Part shown: in pieces, positions 1 to 12,200 of the stretch
Position numbering within the stretch: position 1 is the first letter of the stretch
Layout of the letters: each line of letters opens with the position of its first letter
Origin: Calliopum simillimum
Lineage: Eukaryota > Arthropoda > Insecta > Diptera > Lauxaniidae
DNA: 64,000 nucleotides
Assembly: GCA_951812925.1 (NCBI GenBank)
Contig: OX638370.1
Coordinates: 1-64,000 of the forward strand
Reading direction: 5' to 3'
Notes under the pieces: generated by a model
The model's input: the letters and a program-made list of their open reading frames with translations, nothing else
What the model was told of the DNA's origin: nothing
Databases searched by the model: none
Made by a program: the position numbers and the translations under genes

Positions 1-58
1 AGAACACGCCCTGATAACTAGGCAACAAAACTGGCAAAAGTCGGCTTCGCAGCCGCTC

Positions 59-131
59 AAAAGGCTAGTTGATTGGTTAACGACTTGTGCTACCAACCGG
101 GAGGTCGTTGGTTCAACTCCCGCCCAGGCCA
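59..131 (+). promoter_or_regulatory. tRNA-derived block with Pol III A and B boxes (first copy)
   Basis: TAGTTGATTGG (66-76) matches the A-box pattern TRGYNNAGYGG at 10 of 11 positions. GGTTCAACTCC (110-120) matches the B box GGTTCRANYCC. Their starts are 44 nt apart, the canonical tRNA spacing. The D arm pairs (68-71 with 81-84, one G-U) and a CTACCAA 7-nt anticodon-like loop sits at 90-96. The T stem (107-111 with 119-123) is imperfect and the acceptor stem does not pair. It is therefore a tRNA-derived, SINE-like head rather than a working tRNA. It lies on the ribozyme strand and recurs in every 398-bp unit up to about 17173-17245. Confidence 0.7.
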
Positions 132-150
132 ACACACACACACACAAAAG

Positions 151-176
151 TTTTTCAACTTGCAATTTGTTTTTTT
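151..176 (+). terminator. Pol III terminator-like T-runs
   Basis: A T5 run (151-155) and a T7 run (170-176) follow the B box by 30-60 nt and precede the hammerhead at 238. If Pol III starts at the tRNA-like block, most transcripts should stop here at roughly 100-120 nt and never reach the ribozyme. Ribozyme-bearing RNA would then need read-through or another promoter. The runs repeat in every unit. Confidence 0.5.
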
Positions 177-237
177 AATTACATATAATTAATTTAGGTA
201 AAATAAATATACATATGTAATTATAATTACAACAAAA

Positions 238-288
238 ATAGTCTGATGAGTCTTTGTGGCGAACGAAAGACGAAACATATGTCACTAT
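238..288 (+). ncRNA. Type I hammerhead ribozyme, first copy of 44
   Basis: All conserved core bases are present: CUGAUGA (243-249), GAAA (272-275) and a GUC cleavage triplet (281-283). Stem I is AUAGU (238-242) with ACUAU (284-288), 5 bp. Stem II is GUCUUU (250-255) with AAAGAC (266-271), 6 bp, closed by a 10-nt loop. Stem III is very short: A275-U282 and C276-G281 around an AUAU loop, as in known satellite hammerheads of newts, schistosomes and cave crickets. Cleavage is predicted between C283 and A284, leaving a 2',3'-cyclic phosphate and a 5'-OH. Copies recur every 398 nt to 17352-17402. GCC (290-292) could kiss GGC (258-260) in loop II, as expected for the stem I/II tertiary contact. Activity is inferred, not shown. 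Confidence 0.93.
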
Positions 289-3200
289 AGCCGTGTTTTT
301 ATTTTAATCCGTTCCTTAATTTGTCATAATTATGTGTTAGAAAAATGCATTGATAGATTTATTTATATGTAAATCGATCTTTGCAAATACAATTTGGGAG
401 AACACGCCCTGATAACTAGGCAACAAAACTGGCAAAAGTCGGCTTCGCAGCCGCTCAAAAGGCTAGTTGATTGGTTAACGACTTGTGCTACCAACCGGGA
501 GGTCGTTGGTTCAACTCCCGCCCAGGCCAACACACACACACACAAAAGTTTTTCAACTTGCAATTTGTTTTTTTAATTACATATAATTAATTTAGGTAAA
601 ATAAATATACATATGTAATTATAATTACAACAAAAATAGTCTGATGAGTCTTTGTGGCGAACGAAAGACGAAACATATGTCACTATAGCCGTGTTTTTAT
701 TTTAATCCGTTCCTTAATTTGTCATAATTATGTGTTAGAAAAATGCATTGATAGATTTATTTATATGTAAATCGATCTTTGCAAATACAATTTGGGAGAA
801 CACGCCCTGATAACTAGGCAACAAAACTGGCAAAAGTCGGCTTCGCAGCCGCTCAAAAGGCTAGTTGATTGGTTAACGACTTGTGCTACCAACCGGGAGG
901 TCGTTGGTTCAACTCCCGCCCAGGCCAACACACACACACACAAAAGTTTTTCAACTTGCAATTTGTTTTTTTAATTACATATAATTAATTTAGGTAAAAT
1001 AAATATACATATGTAATTATAATTACAACAAAAATAGTCTGATGAGTCTTTGTGGCGAACGAAAGACGAAACATATGTCACTATAGCCGTGTTTTTATTT
1101 TAATCCGTTCCTTAATTTGTCATAATTATGTGTTAGAAAAATGCATTGATAGATTTATTTATATGTAAATCGATCTTTGCAAATACAATTTGGGAGAACA
1201 CGCCCTGATAACTAGGCAACAAAACTGGCAAAAGTCGGCTTCGCAGCCGCTCAAAAGGCTAGTTGATTGGTTAACGACTTGTGCTACCAACCGGGAGGTC
1301 GTTGGTTCAACTCCCGCCCAGGCCAACACACACACACACAAAAGTTTTTCAACTTGCAATTTGTTTTTTTAATTACATATAATTAATTTAGGTAAAATAA
1401 ATATACATATGTAATTATAATTACAACAAAAATAGTCTGATGAGTCTTTGTGGCGAACGAAAGACGAAACATATGTCACTATAGCCGTGTTTTTATTTTA
1501 ATCCGTTCCTTAATTTGTCATAATTATGTGTTAGAAAAATGCATTGATAGATTTATTTATATGTAAATCGATCTTTGCAAATACAATTTGGGAGAACACG
1601 CCCTGATAACTAGGCAACAAAACTGGCAAAAGTCGGCTTCGCAGCCGCTCAAAAGGCTAGTTGATTGGTTAACGACTTGTGCTACCAACCGGGAGGTCGT
1701 TGGTTCAACTCCCGCCCAGGCCAACACACACACACACAAAAGTTTTTCAACTTGCAATTTGTTTTTTTAATTACATATAATTAATTTAGGTAAAATAAAT
1801 ATACATATGTAATTATAATTACAACAAAAATAGTCTGATGAGTCTTTGTGGCGAACGAAAGACGAAACATATGTCACTATAGCCGTGTTTTTATTTTAAT
1901 CCGTTCCTTAATTTGTCATAATTATGTGTTAGAAAAATGCATTGATAGATTTATTTATATGTAAATCGATCTTTGCAAATACAATTTGGGAGAACACGCC
2001 CTGATAACTAGGCAACAAAACTGGCAAAAGTCGGCTTCGCAGCCGCTCAAAAGGCTAGTTGATTGGTTAACGACTTGTGCTACCAACCGGGAGGTCGTTG
2101 GTTCAACTCCCGCCCAGGCCAACACACACACACACAAAAGTTTTTCAACTTGCAATTTGTTTTTTTAATTACATATAATTAATTTAGGTAAAATAAATAT
2201 ACATATGTAATTATAATTACAACAAAAATAGTCTGATGAGTCTTTGTGGCGAACGAAAGACGAAACATATGTCACTATAGCCGTGTTTTTATTTTAATCC
2301 GTTCCTTAATTTGTCATAATTATGTGTTAGAAAAATGCATTGATAGATTTATTTATATGTAAATCGATCTTTGCAAATACAATTTGGGAGAACACGCCCT
2401 GATAACTAGGCAACAAAACTGGCAAAAGTCGGCTTCGCAGCCGCTCAAAAGGCTAGTTGATTGGTTAACGACTTGTGCTACCAACCGGGAGGTCGTTGGT
2501 TCAACTCCCGCCCAGGCCAACACACACACACACAAAAGTTTTTCAACTTGCAATTTGTTTTTTTAATTACATATAATTAATTTAGGTAAAATAAATATAC
2601 ATATGTAATTATAATTACAACAAAAATAGTCTGATGAGTCTTTGTGGCGAACGAAAGACGAAACATATGTCACTATAGCCGTGTTTTTATTTTAATCCGT
2701 TCCTTAATTTGTCATAATTATGTGTTAGAAAAATGCATTGATAGATTTATTTATATGTAAATCGATCTTTGCAAATACAATTTGGGAGAACACGCCCTGA
2801 TAACTAGGCAACAAAACTGGCAAAAGTCGGCTTCGCAGCCGCTCAAAAGGCTAGTTGATTGGTTAACGACTTGTGCTACCAACCGGGAGGTCGTTGGTTC
2901 AACTCCCGCCCAGGCCAACACACACACACACAAAAGTTTTTCAACTTGCAATTTGTTTTTTTAATTACATATAATTAATTTAGGTAAAATAAATATACAT
3001 ATGTAATTATAATTACAACAAAAATAGTCTGATGAGTCTTTGTGGCGAACGAAAGACGAAACATATGTCACTATAGCCGTGTTTTTATTTTAATCCGTTC
3101 CTTAATTTGTCATAATTATGTGTTAGAAAAATGCATTGATAGATTTATTTATATGTAAATCGATCTTTGCAAATACAATTTGGGAGAACACGCCCTGATA

Positions 3201-6200
3201 ACTAGGCAACAAAACTGGCAAAAGTCGGCTTCGCAGCCGCTCAAAAGGCTAGTTGATTGGTTAACGACTTGTGCTACCAACCGGGAGGTCGTTGGTTCAA
3301 CTCCCGCCCAGGCCAACACACACACACACAAAAGTTTTTCAACTTGCAATTTGTTTTTTTAATTACATATAATTAATTTAGGTAAAATAAATATACATAT
3401 GTAATTATAATTACAACAAAAATAGTCTGATGAGTCTTTGTGGCGAACGAAAGACGAAACATATGTCACTATAGCCGTGTTTTTATTTTAATCCGTTCCT
3501 TAATTTGTCATAATTATGTGTTAGAAAAATGCATTGATAGATTTATTTATATGTAAATCGATCTTTGCAAATACAATTTGGGAGAACACGCCCTGATAAC
3601 TAGGCAACAAAACTGGCAAAAGTCGGCTTCGCAGCCGCTCAAAAGGCTAGTTGATTGGTTAACGACTTGTGCTACCAACCGGGAGGTCGTTGGTTCAACT
3701 CCCGCCCAGGCCAACACACACACACACAAAAGTTTTTCAACTTGCAATTTGTTTTTTTAATTACATATAATTAATTTAGGTAAAATAAATATACATATGT
3801 AATTATAATTACAACAAAAATAGTCTGATGAGTCTTTGTGGCGAACGAAAGACGAAACATATGTCACTATAGCCGTGTTTTTATTTTAATCCGTTCCTTA
3901 ATTTGTCATAATTATGTGTTAGAAAAATGCATTGATAGATTTATTTATATGTAAATCGATCTTTGCAAATACAATTTGGGAGAACACGCCCTGATAACTA
4001 GGCAACAAAACTGGCAAAAGTCGGCTTCGCAGCCGCTCAAAAGGCTAGTTGATTGGTTAACGACTTGTGCTACCAACCGGGAGGTCGTTGGTTCAACTCC
4101 CGCCCAGGCCAACACACACACACACAAAAGTTTTTCAACTTGCAATTTGTTTTTTTAATTACATATAATTAATTTAGGTAAAATAAATATACATATGTAA
4201 TTATAATTACAACAAAAATAGTCTGATGAGTCTTTGTGGCGAACGAAAGACGAAACATATGTCACTATAGCCGTGTTTTTATTTTAATCCGTTCCTTAAT
4301 TTGTCATAATTATGTGTTAGAAAAATGCATTGATAGATTTATTTATATGTAAATCGATCTTTGCAAATACAATTTGGGAGAACACGCCCTGATAACTAGG
4401 CAACAAAACTGGCAAAAGTCGGCTTCGCAGCCGCTCAAAAGGCTAGTTGATTGGTTAACGACTTGTGCTACCAACCGGGAGGTCGTTGGTTCAACTCCCG
4501 CCCAGGCCAACACACACACACACAAAAGTTTTTCAACTTGCAATTTGTTTTTTTAATTACATATAATTAATTTAGGTAAAATAAATATACATATGTAATT
4601 ATAATTACAACAAAAATAGTCTGATGAGTCTTTGTGGCGAACGAAAGACGAAACATATGTCACTATAGCCGTGTTTTTATTTTAATCCGTTCCTTAATTT
4701 GTCATAATTATGTGTTAGAAAAATGCATTGATAGATTTATTTATATGTAAATCGATCTTTGCAAATACAATTTGGGAGAACACGCCCTGATAACTAGGCA
4801 ACAAAACTGGCAAAAGTCGGCTTCGCAGCCGCTCAAAAGGCTAGTTGATTGGTTAACGACTTGTGCTACCAACCGGGAGGTCGTTGGTTCAACTCCCGCC
4901 CAGGCCAACACACACACACACAAAAGTTTTTCAACTTGCAATTTGTTTTTTTAATTACATATAATTAATTTAGGTAAAATAAATATACATATGTAATTAT
5001 AATTACAACAAAAATAGTCTGATGAGTCTTTGTGGCGAACGAAAGACGAAACATATGTCACTATAGCCGTGTTTTTATTTTAATCCGTTCCTTAATTTGT
5101 CATAATTATGTGTTAGAAAAATGCATTGATAGATTTATTTATATGTAAATCGATCTTTGCAAATACAATTTGGGAGAACACGCCCTGATAACTAGGCAAC
5201 AAAACTGGCAAAAGTCGGCTTCGCAGCCGCTCAAAAGGCTAGTTGATTGGTTAACGACTTGTGCTACCAACCGGGAGGTCGTTGGTTCAACTCCCGCCCA
5301 GGCCAACACACACACACACAAAAGTTTTTCAACTTGCAATTTGTTTTTTTAATTACATATAATTAATTTAGGTAAAATAAATATACATATGTAATTATAA
5401 TTACAACAAAAATAGTCTGATGAGTCTTTGTGGCGAACGAAAGACGAAACATATGTCACTATAGCCGTGTTTTTATTTTAATCCGTTCCTTAATTTGTCA
5501 TAATTATGTGTTAGAAAAATGCATTGATAGATTTATTTATATGTAAATCGATCTTTGCAAATACAATTTGGGAGAACACGCCCTGATAACTAGGCAACAA
5601 AACTGGCAAAAGTCGGCTTCGCAGCCGCTCAAAAGGCTAGTTGATTGGTTAACGACTTGTGCTACCAACCGGGAGGTCGTTGGTTCAACTCCCGCCCAGG
5701 CCAACACACACACACACAAAAGTTTTTCAACTTGCAATTTGTTTTTTTAATTACATATAATTAATTTAGGTAAAATAAATATACATATGTAATTATAATT
5801 ACAACAAAAATAGTCTGATGAGTCTTTGTGGCGAACGAAAGACGAAACATATGTCACTATAGCCGTGTTTTTATTTTAATCCGTTCCTTAATTTGTCATA
5901 ATTATGTGTTAGAAAAATGCATTGATAGATTTATTTATATGTAAATCGATCTTTGCAAATACAATTTGGGAGAACACGCCCTGATAACTAGGCAACAAAA
6001 CTGGCAAAAGTCGGCTTCGCAGCCGCTCAAAAGGCTAGTTGATTGGTTAACGACTTGTGCTACCAACCGGGAGGTCGTTGGTTCAACTCCCGCCCAGGCC
6101 AACACACACACACACAAAAGTTTTTCAACTTGCAATTTGTTTTTTTAATTACATATAATTAATTTAGGTAAAATAAATATACATATGTAATTATAATTAC

Positions 6201-9200
6201 AACAAAAATAGTCTGATGAGTCTTTGTGGCGAACGAAAGACGAAACATATGTCACTATAGCCGTGTTTTTATTTTAATCCGTTCCTTAATTTGTCATAAT
6301 TATGTGTTAGAAAAATGCATTGATAGATTTATTTATATGTAAATCGATCTTTGCAAATACAATTTGGGAGAACACGCCCTGATAACTAGGCAACAAAACT
6401 GGCAAAAGTCGGCTTCGCAGCCGCTCAAAAGGCTAGTTGATTGGTTAACGACTTGTGCTACCAACCGGGAGGTCGTTGGTTCAACTCCCGCCCAGGCCAA
6501 CACACACACACACAAAAGTTTTTCAACTTGCAATTTGTTTTTTTAATTACATATAATTAATTTAGGTAAAATAAATATACATATGTAATTATAATTACAA
6601 CAAAAATAGTCTGATGAGTCTTTGTGGCGAACGAAAGACGAAACATATGTCACTATAGCCGTGTTTTTATTTTAATCCGTTCCTTAATTTGTCATAATTA
6701 TGTGTTAGAAAAATGCATTGATAGATTTATTTATATGTAAATCGATCTTTGCAAATACAATTTGGGAGAACACGCCCTGATAACTAGGCAACAAAACTGG
6801 CAAAAGTCGGCTTCGCAGCCGCTCAAAAGGCTAGTTGATTGGTTAACGACTTGTGCTACCAACCGGGAGGTCGTTGGTTCAACTCCCGCCCAGGCCAACA
6901 CACACACACACAAAAGTTTTTCAACTTGCAATTTGTTTTTTTAATTACATATAATTAATTTAGGTAAAATAAATATACATATGTAATTATAATTACAACA
7001 AAAATAGTCTGATGAGTCTTTGTGGCGAACGAAAGACGAAACATATGTCACTATAGCCGTGTTTTTATTTTAATCCGTTCCTTAATTTGTCATAATTATG
7101 TGTTAGAAAAATGCATTGATAGATTTATTTATATGTAAATCGATCTTTGCAAATACAATTTGGGAGAACACGCCCTGATAACTAGGCAACAAAACTGGCA
7201 AAAGTCGGCTTCGCAGCCGCTCAAAAGGCTAGTTGATTGGTTAACGACTTGTGCTACCAACCGGGAGGTCGTTGGTTCAACTCCCGCCCAGGCCAACACA
7301 CACACACACAAAAGTTTTTCAACTTGCAATTTGTTTTTTTAATTACATATAATTAATTTAGGTAAAATAAATATACATATGTAATTATAATTACAACAAA
7401 AATAGTCTGATGAGTCTTTGTGGCGAACGAAAGACGAAACATATGTCACTATAGCCGTGTTTTTATTTTAATCCGTTCCTTAATTTGTCATAATTATGTG
7501 TTAGAAAAATGCATTGATAGATTTATTTATATGTAAATCGATCTTTGCAAATACAATTTGGGAGAACACGCCCTGATAACTAGGCAACAAAACTGGCAAA
7601 AGTCGGCTTCGCAGCCGCTCAAAAGGCTAGTTGATTGGTTAACGACTTGTGCTACCAACCGGGAGGTCGTTGGTTCAACTCCCGCCCAGGCCAACACACA
7701 CACACACAAAAGTTTTTCAACTTGCAATTTGTTTTTTTAATTACATATAATTAATTTAGGTAAAATAAATATACATATGTAATTATAATTACAACAAAAA
7801 TAGTCTGATGAGTCTTTGTGGCGAACGAAAGACGAAACATATGTCACTATAGCCGTGTTTTTATTTTAATCCGTTCCTTAATTTGTCATAATTATGTGTT
7901 AGAAAAATGCATTGATAGATTTATTTATATGTAAATCGATCTTTGCAAATACAATTTGGGAGAACACGCCCTGATAACTAGGCAACAAAACTGGCAAAAG
8001 TCGGCTTCGCAGCCGCTCAAAAGGCTAGTTGATTGGTTAACGACTTGTGCTACCAACCGGGAGGTCGTTGGTTCAACTCCCGCCCAGGCCAACACACACA
8101 CACACAAAAGTTTTTCAACTTGCAATTTGTTTTTTTAATTACATATAATTAATTTAGGTAAAATAAATATACATATGTAATTATAATTACAACAAAAATA
8201 GTCTGATGAGTCTTTGTGGCGAACGAAAGACGAAACATATGTCACTATAGCCGTGTTTTTATTTTAATCCGTTCCTTAATTTGTCATAATTATGTGTTAG
8301 AAAAATGCATTGATAGATTTATTTATATGTAAATCGATCTTTGCAAATACAATTTGGGAGAACACGCCCTGATAACTAGGCAACAAAACTGGCAAAAGTC
8401 GGCTTCGCAGCCGCTCAAAAGGCTAGTTGATTGGTTAACGACTTGTGCTACCAACCGGGAGGTCGTTGGTTCAACTCCCGCCCAGGCCAACACACACACA
8501 CACAAAAGTTTTTCAACTTGCAATTTGTTTTTTTAATTACATATAATTAATTTAGGTAAAATAAATATACATATGTAATTATAATTACAACAAAAATAGT
8601 CTGATGAGTCTTTGTGGCGAACGAAAGACGAAACATATGTCACTATAGCCGTGTTTTTATTTTAATCCGTTCCTTAATTTGTCATAATTATGTGTTAGAA
8701 AAATGCATTGATAGATTTATTTATATGTAAATCGATCTTTGCAAATACAATTTGGGAGAACACGCCCTGATAACTAGGCAACAAAACTGGCAAAAGTCGG
8801 CTTCGCAGCCGCTCAAAAGGCTAGTTGATTGGTTAACGACTTGTGCTACCAACCGGGAGGTCGTTGGTTCAACTCCCGCCCAGGCCAACACACACACACA
8901 CAAAAGTTTTTCAACTTGCAATTTGTTTTTTTAATTACATATAATTAATTTAGGTAAAATAAATATACATATGTAATTATAATTACAACAAAAATAGTCT
9001 GATGAGTCTTTGTGGCGAACGAAAGACGAAACATATGTCACTATAGCCGTGTTTTTATTTTAATCCGTTCCTTAATTTGTCATAATTATGTGTTAGAAAA
9101 ATGCATTGATAGATTTATTTATATGTAAATCGATCTTTGCAAATACAATTTGGGAGAACACGCCCTGATAACTAGGCAACAAAACTGGCAAAAGTCGGCT

Positions 9201-12200
9201 TCGCAGCCGCTCAAAAGGCTAGTTGATTGGTTAACGACTTGTGCTACCAACCGGGAGGTCGTTGGTTCAACTCCCGCCCAGGCCAACACACACACACACA
9301 AAAGTTTTTCAACTTGCAATTTGTTTTTTTAATTACATATAATTAATTTAGGTAAAATAAATATACATATGTAATTATAATTACAACAAAAATAGTCTGA
9401 TGAGTCTTTGTGGCGAACGAAAGACGAAACATATGTCACTATAGCCGTGTTTTTATTTTAATCCGTTCCTTAATTTGTCATAATTATGTGTTAGAAAAAT
9501 GCATTGATAGATTTATTTATATGTAAATCGATCTTTGCAAATACAATTTGGGAGAACACGCCCTGATAACTAGGCAACAAAACTGGCAAAAGTCGGCTTC
9601 GCAGCCGCTCAAAAGGCTAGTTGATTGGTTAACGACTTGTGCTACCAACCGGGAGGTCGTTGGTTCAACTCCCGCCCAGGCCAACACACACACACACAAA
9701 AGTTTTTCAACTTGCAATTTGTTTTTTTAATTACATATAATTAATTTAGGTAAAATAAATATACATATGTAATTATAATTACAACAAAAATAGTCTGATG
9801 AGTCTTTGTGGCGAACGAAAGACGAAACATATGTCACTATAGCCGTGTTTTTATTTTAATCCGTTCCTTAATTTGTCATAATTATGTGTTAGAAAAATGC
9901 ATTGATAGATTTATTTATATGTAAATCGATCTTTGCAAATACAATTTGGGAGAACACGCCCTGATAACTAGGCAACAAAACTGGCAAAAGTCGGCTTCGC
10001 AGCCGCTCAAAAGGCTAGTTGATTGGTTAACGACTTGTGCTACCAACCGGGAGGTCGTTGGTTCAACTCCCGCCCAGGCCAACACACACACACACAAAAG
10101 TTTTTCAACTTGCAATTTGTTTTTTTAATTACATATAATTAATTTAGGTAAAATAAATATACATATGTAATTATAATTACAACAAAAATAGTCTGATGAG
10201 TCTTTGTGGCGAACGAAAGACGAAACATATGTCACTATAGCCGTGTTTTTATTTTAATCCGTTCCTTAATTTGTCATAATTATGTGTTAGAAAAATGCAT
10301 TGATAGATTTATTTATATGTAAATCGATCTTTGCAAATACAATTTGGGAGAACACGCCCTGATAACTAGGCAACAAAACTGGCAAAAGTCGGCTTCGCAG
10401 CCGCTCAAAAGGCTAGTTGATTGGTTAACGACTTGTGCTACCAACCGGGAGGTCGTTGGTTCAACTCCCGCCCAGGCCAACACACACACACACAAAAGTT
10501 TTTCAACTTGCAATTTGTTTTTTTAATTACATATAATTAATTTAGGTAAAATAAATATACATATGTAATTATAATTACAACAAAAATAGTCTGATGAGTC
10601 TTTGTGGCGAACGAAAGACGAAACATATGTCACTATAGCCGTGTTTTTATTTTAATCCGTTCCTTAATTTGTCATAATTATGTGTTAGAAAAATGCATTG
10701 ATAGATTTATTTATATGTAAATCGATCTTTGCAAATACAATTTGGGAGAACACGCCCTGATAACTAGGCAACAAAACTGGCAAAAGTCGGCTTCGCAGCC
10801 GCTCAAAAGGCTAGTTGATTGGTTAACGACTTGTGCTACCAACCGGGAGGTCGTTGGTTCAACTCCCGCCCAGGCCAACACACACACACACAAAAGTTTT
10901 TCAACTTGCAATTTGTTTTTTTAATTACATATAATTAATTTAGGTAAAATAAATATACATATGTAATTATAATTACAACAAAAATAGTCTGATGAGTCTT
11001 TGTGGCGAACGAAAGACGAAACATATGTCACTATAGCCGTGTTTTTATTTTAATCCGTTCCTTAATTTGTCATAATTATGTGTTAGAAAAATGCATTGAT
11101 AGATTTATTTATATGTAAATCGATCTTTGCAAATACAATTTGGGAGAACACGCCCTGATAACTAGGCAACAAAACTGGCAAAAGTCGGCTTCGCAGCCGC
11201 TCAAAAGGCTAGTTGATTGGTTAACGACTTGTGCTACCAACCGGGAGGTCGTTGGTTCAACTCCCGCCCAGGCCAACACACACACACACAAAAGTTTTTC
11301 AACTTGCAATTTGTTTTTTTAATTACATATAATTAATTTAGGTAAAATAAATATACATATGTAATTATAATTACAACAAAAATAGTCTGATGAGTCTTTG
11401 TGGCGAACGAAAGACGAAACATATGTCACTATAGCCGTGTTTTTATTTTAATCCGTTCCTTAATTTGTCATAATTATGTGTTAGAAAAATGCATTGATAG
11501 ATTTATTTATATGTAAATCGATCTTTGCAAATACAATTTGGGAGAACACGCCCTGATAACTAGGCAACAAAACTGGCAAAAGTCGGCTTCGCAGCCGCTC
11601 AAAAGGCTAGTTGATTGGTTAACGACTTGTGCTACCAACCGGGAGGTCGTTGGTTCAACTCCCGCCCAGGCCAACACACACACACACAAAAGTTTTTCAA
11701 CTTGCAATTTGTTTTTTTAATTACATATAATTAATTTAGGTAAAATAAATATACATATGTAATTATAATTACAACAAAAATAGTCTGATGAGTCTTTGTG
11801 GCGAACGAAAGACGAAACATATGTCACTATAGCCGTGTTTTTATTTTAATCCGTTCCTTAATTTGTCATAATTATGTGTTAGAAAAATGCATTGATAGAT
11901 TTATTTATATGTAAATCGATCTTTGCAAATACAATTTGGGAGAACACGCCCTGATAACTAGGCAACAAAACTGGCAAAAGTCGGCTTCGCAGCCGCTCAA
12001 AAGGCTAGTTGATTGGTTAACGACTTGTGCTACCAACCGGGAGGTCGTTGGTTCAACTCCCGCCCAGGCCAACACACACACACACAAAAGTTTTTCAACT
12101 TGCAATTTGTTTTTTTAATTACATATAATTAATTTAGGTAAAATAAATATACATATGTAATTATAATTACAACAAAAATAGTCTGATGAGTCTTTGTGGC

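Noticed and set aside
59..131. A functional tRNA gene in each unit
   Set aside because: The acceptor stem does not pair and the anticodon and T stems are poor. Only the promoter boxes and D arm are well kept.
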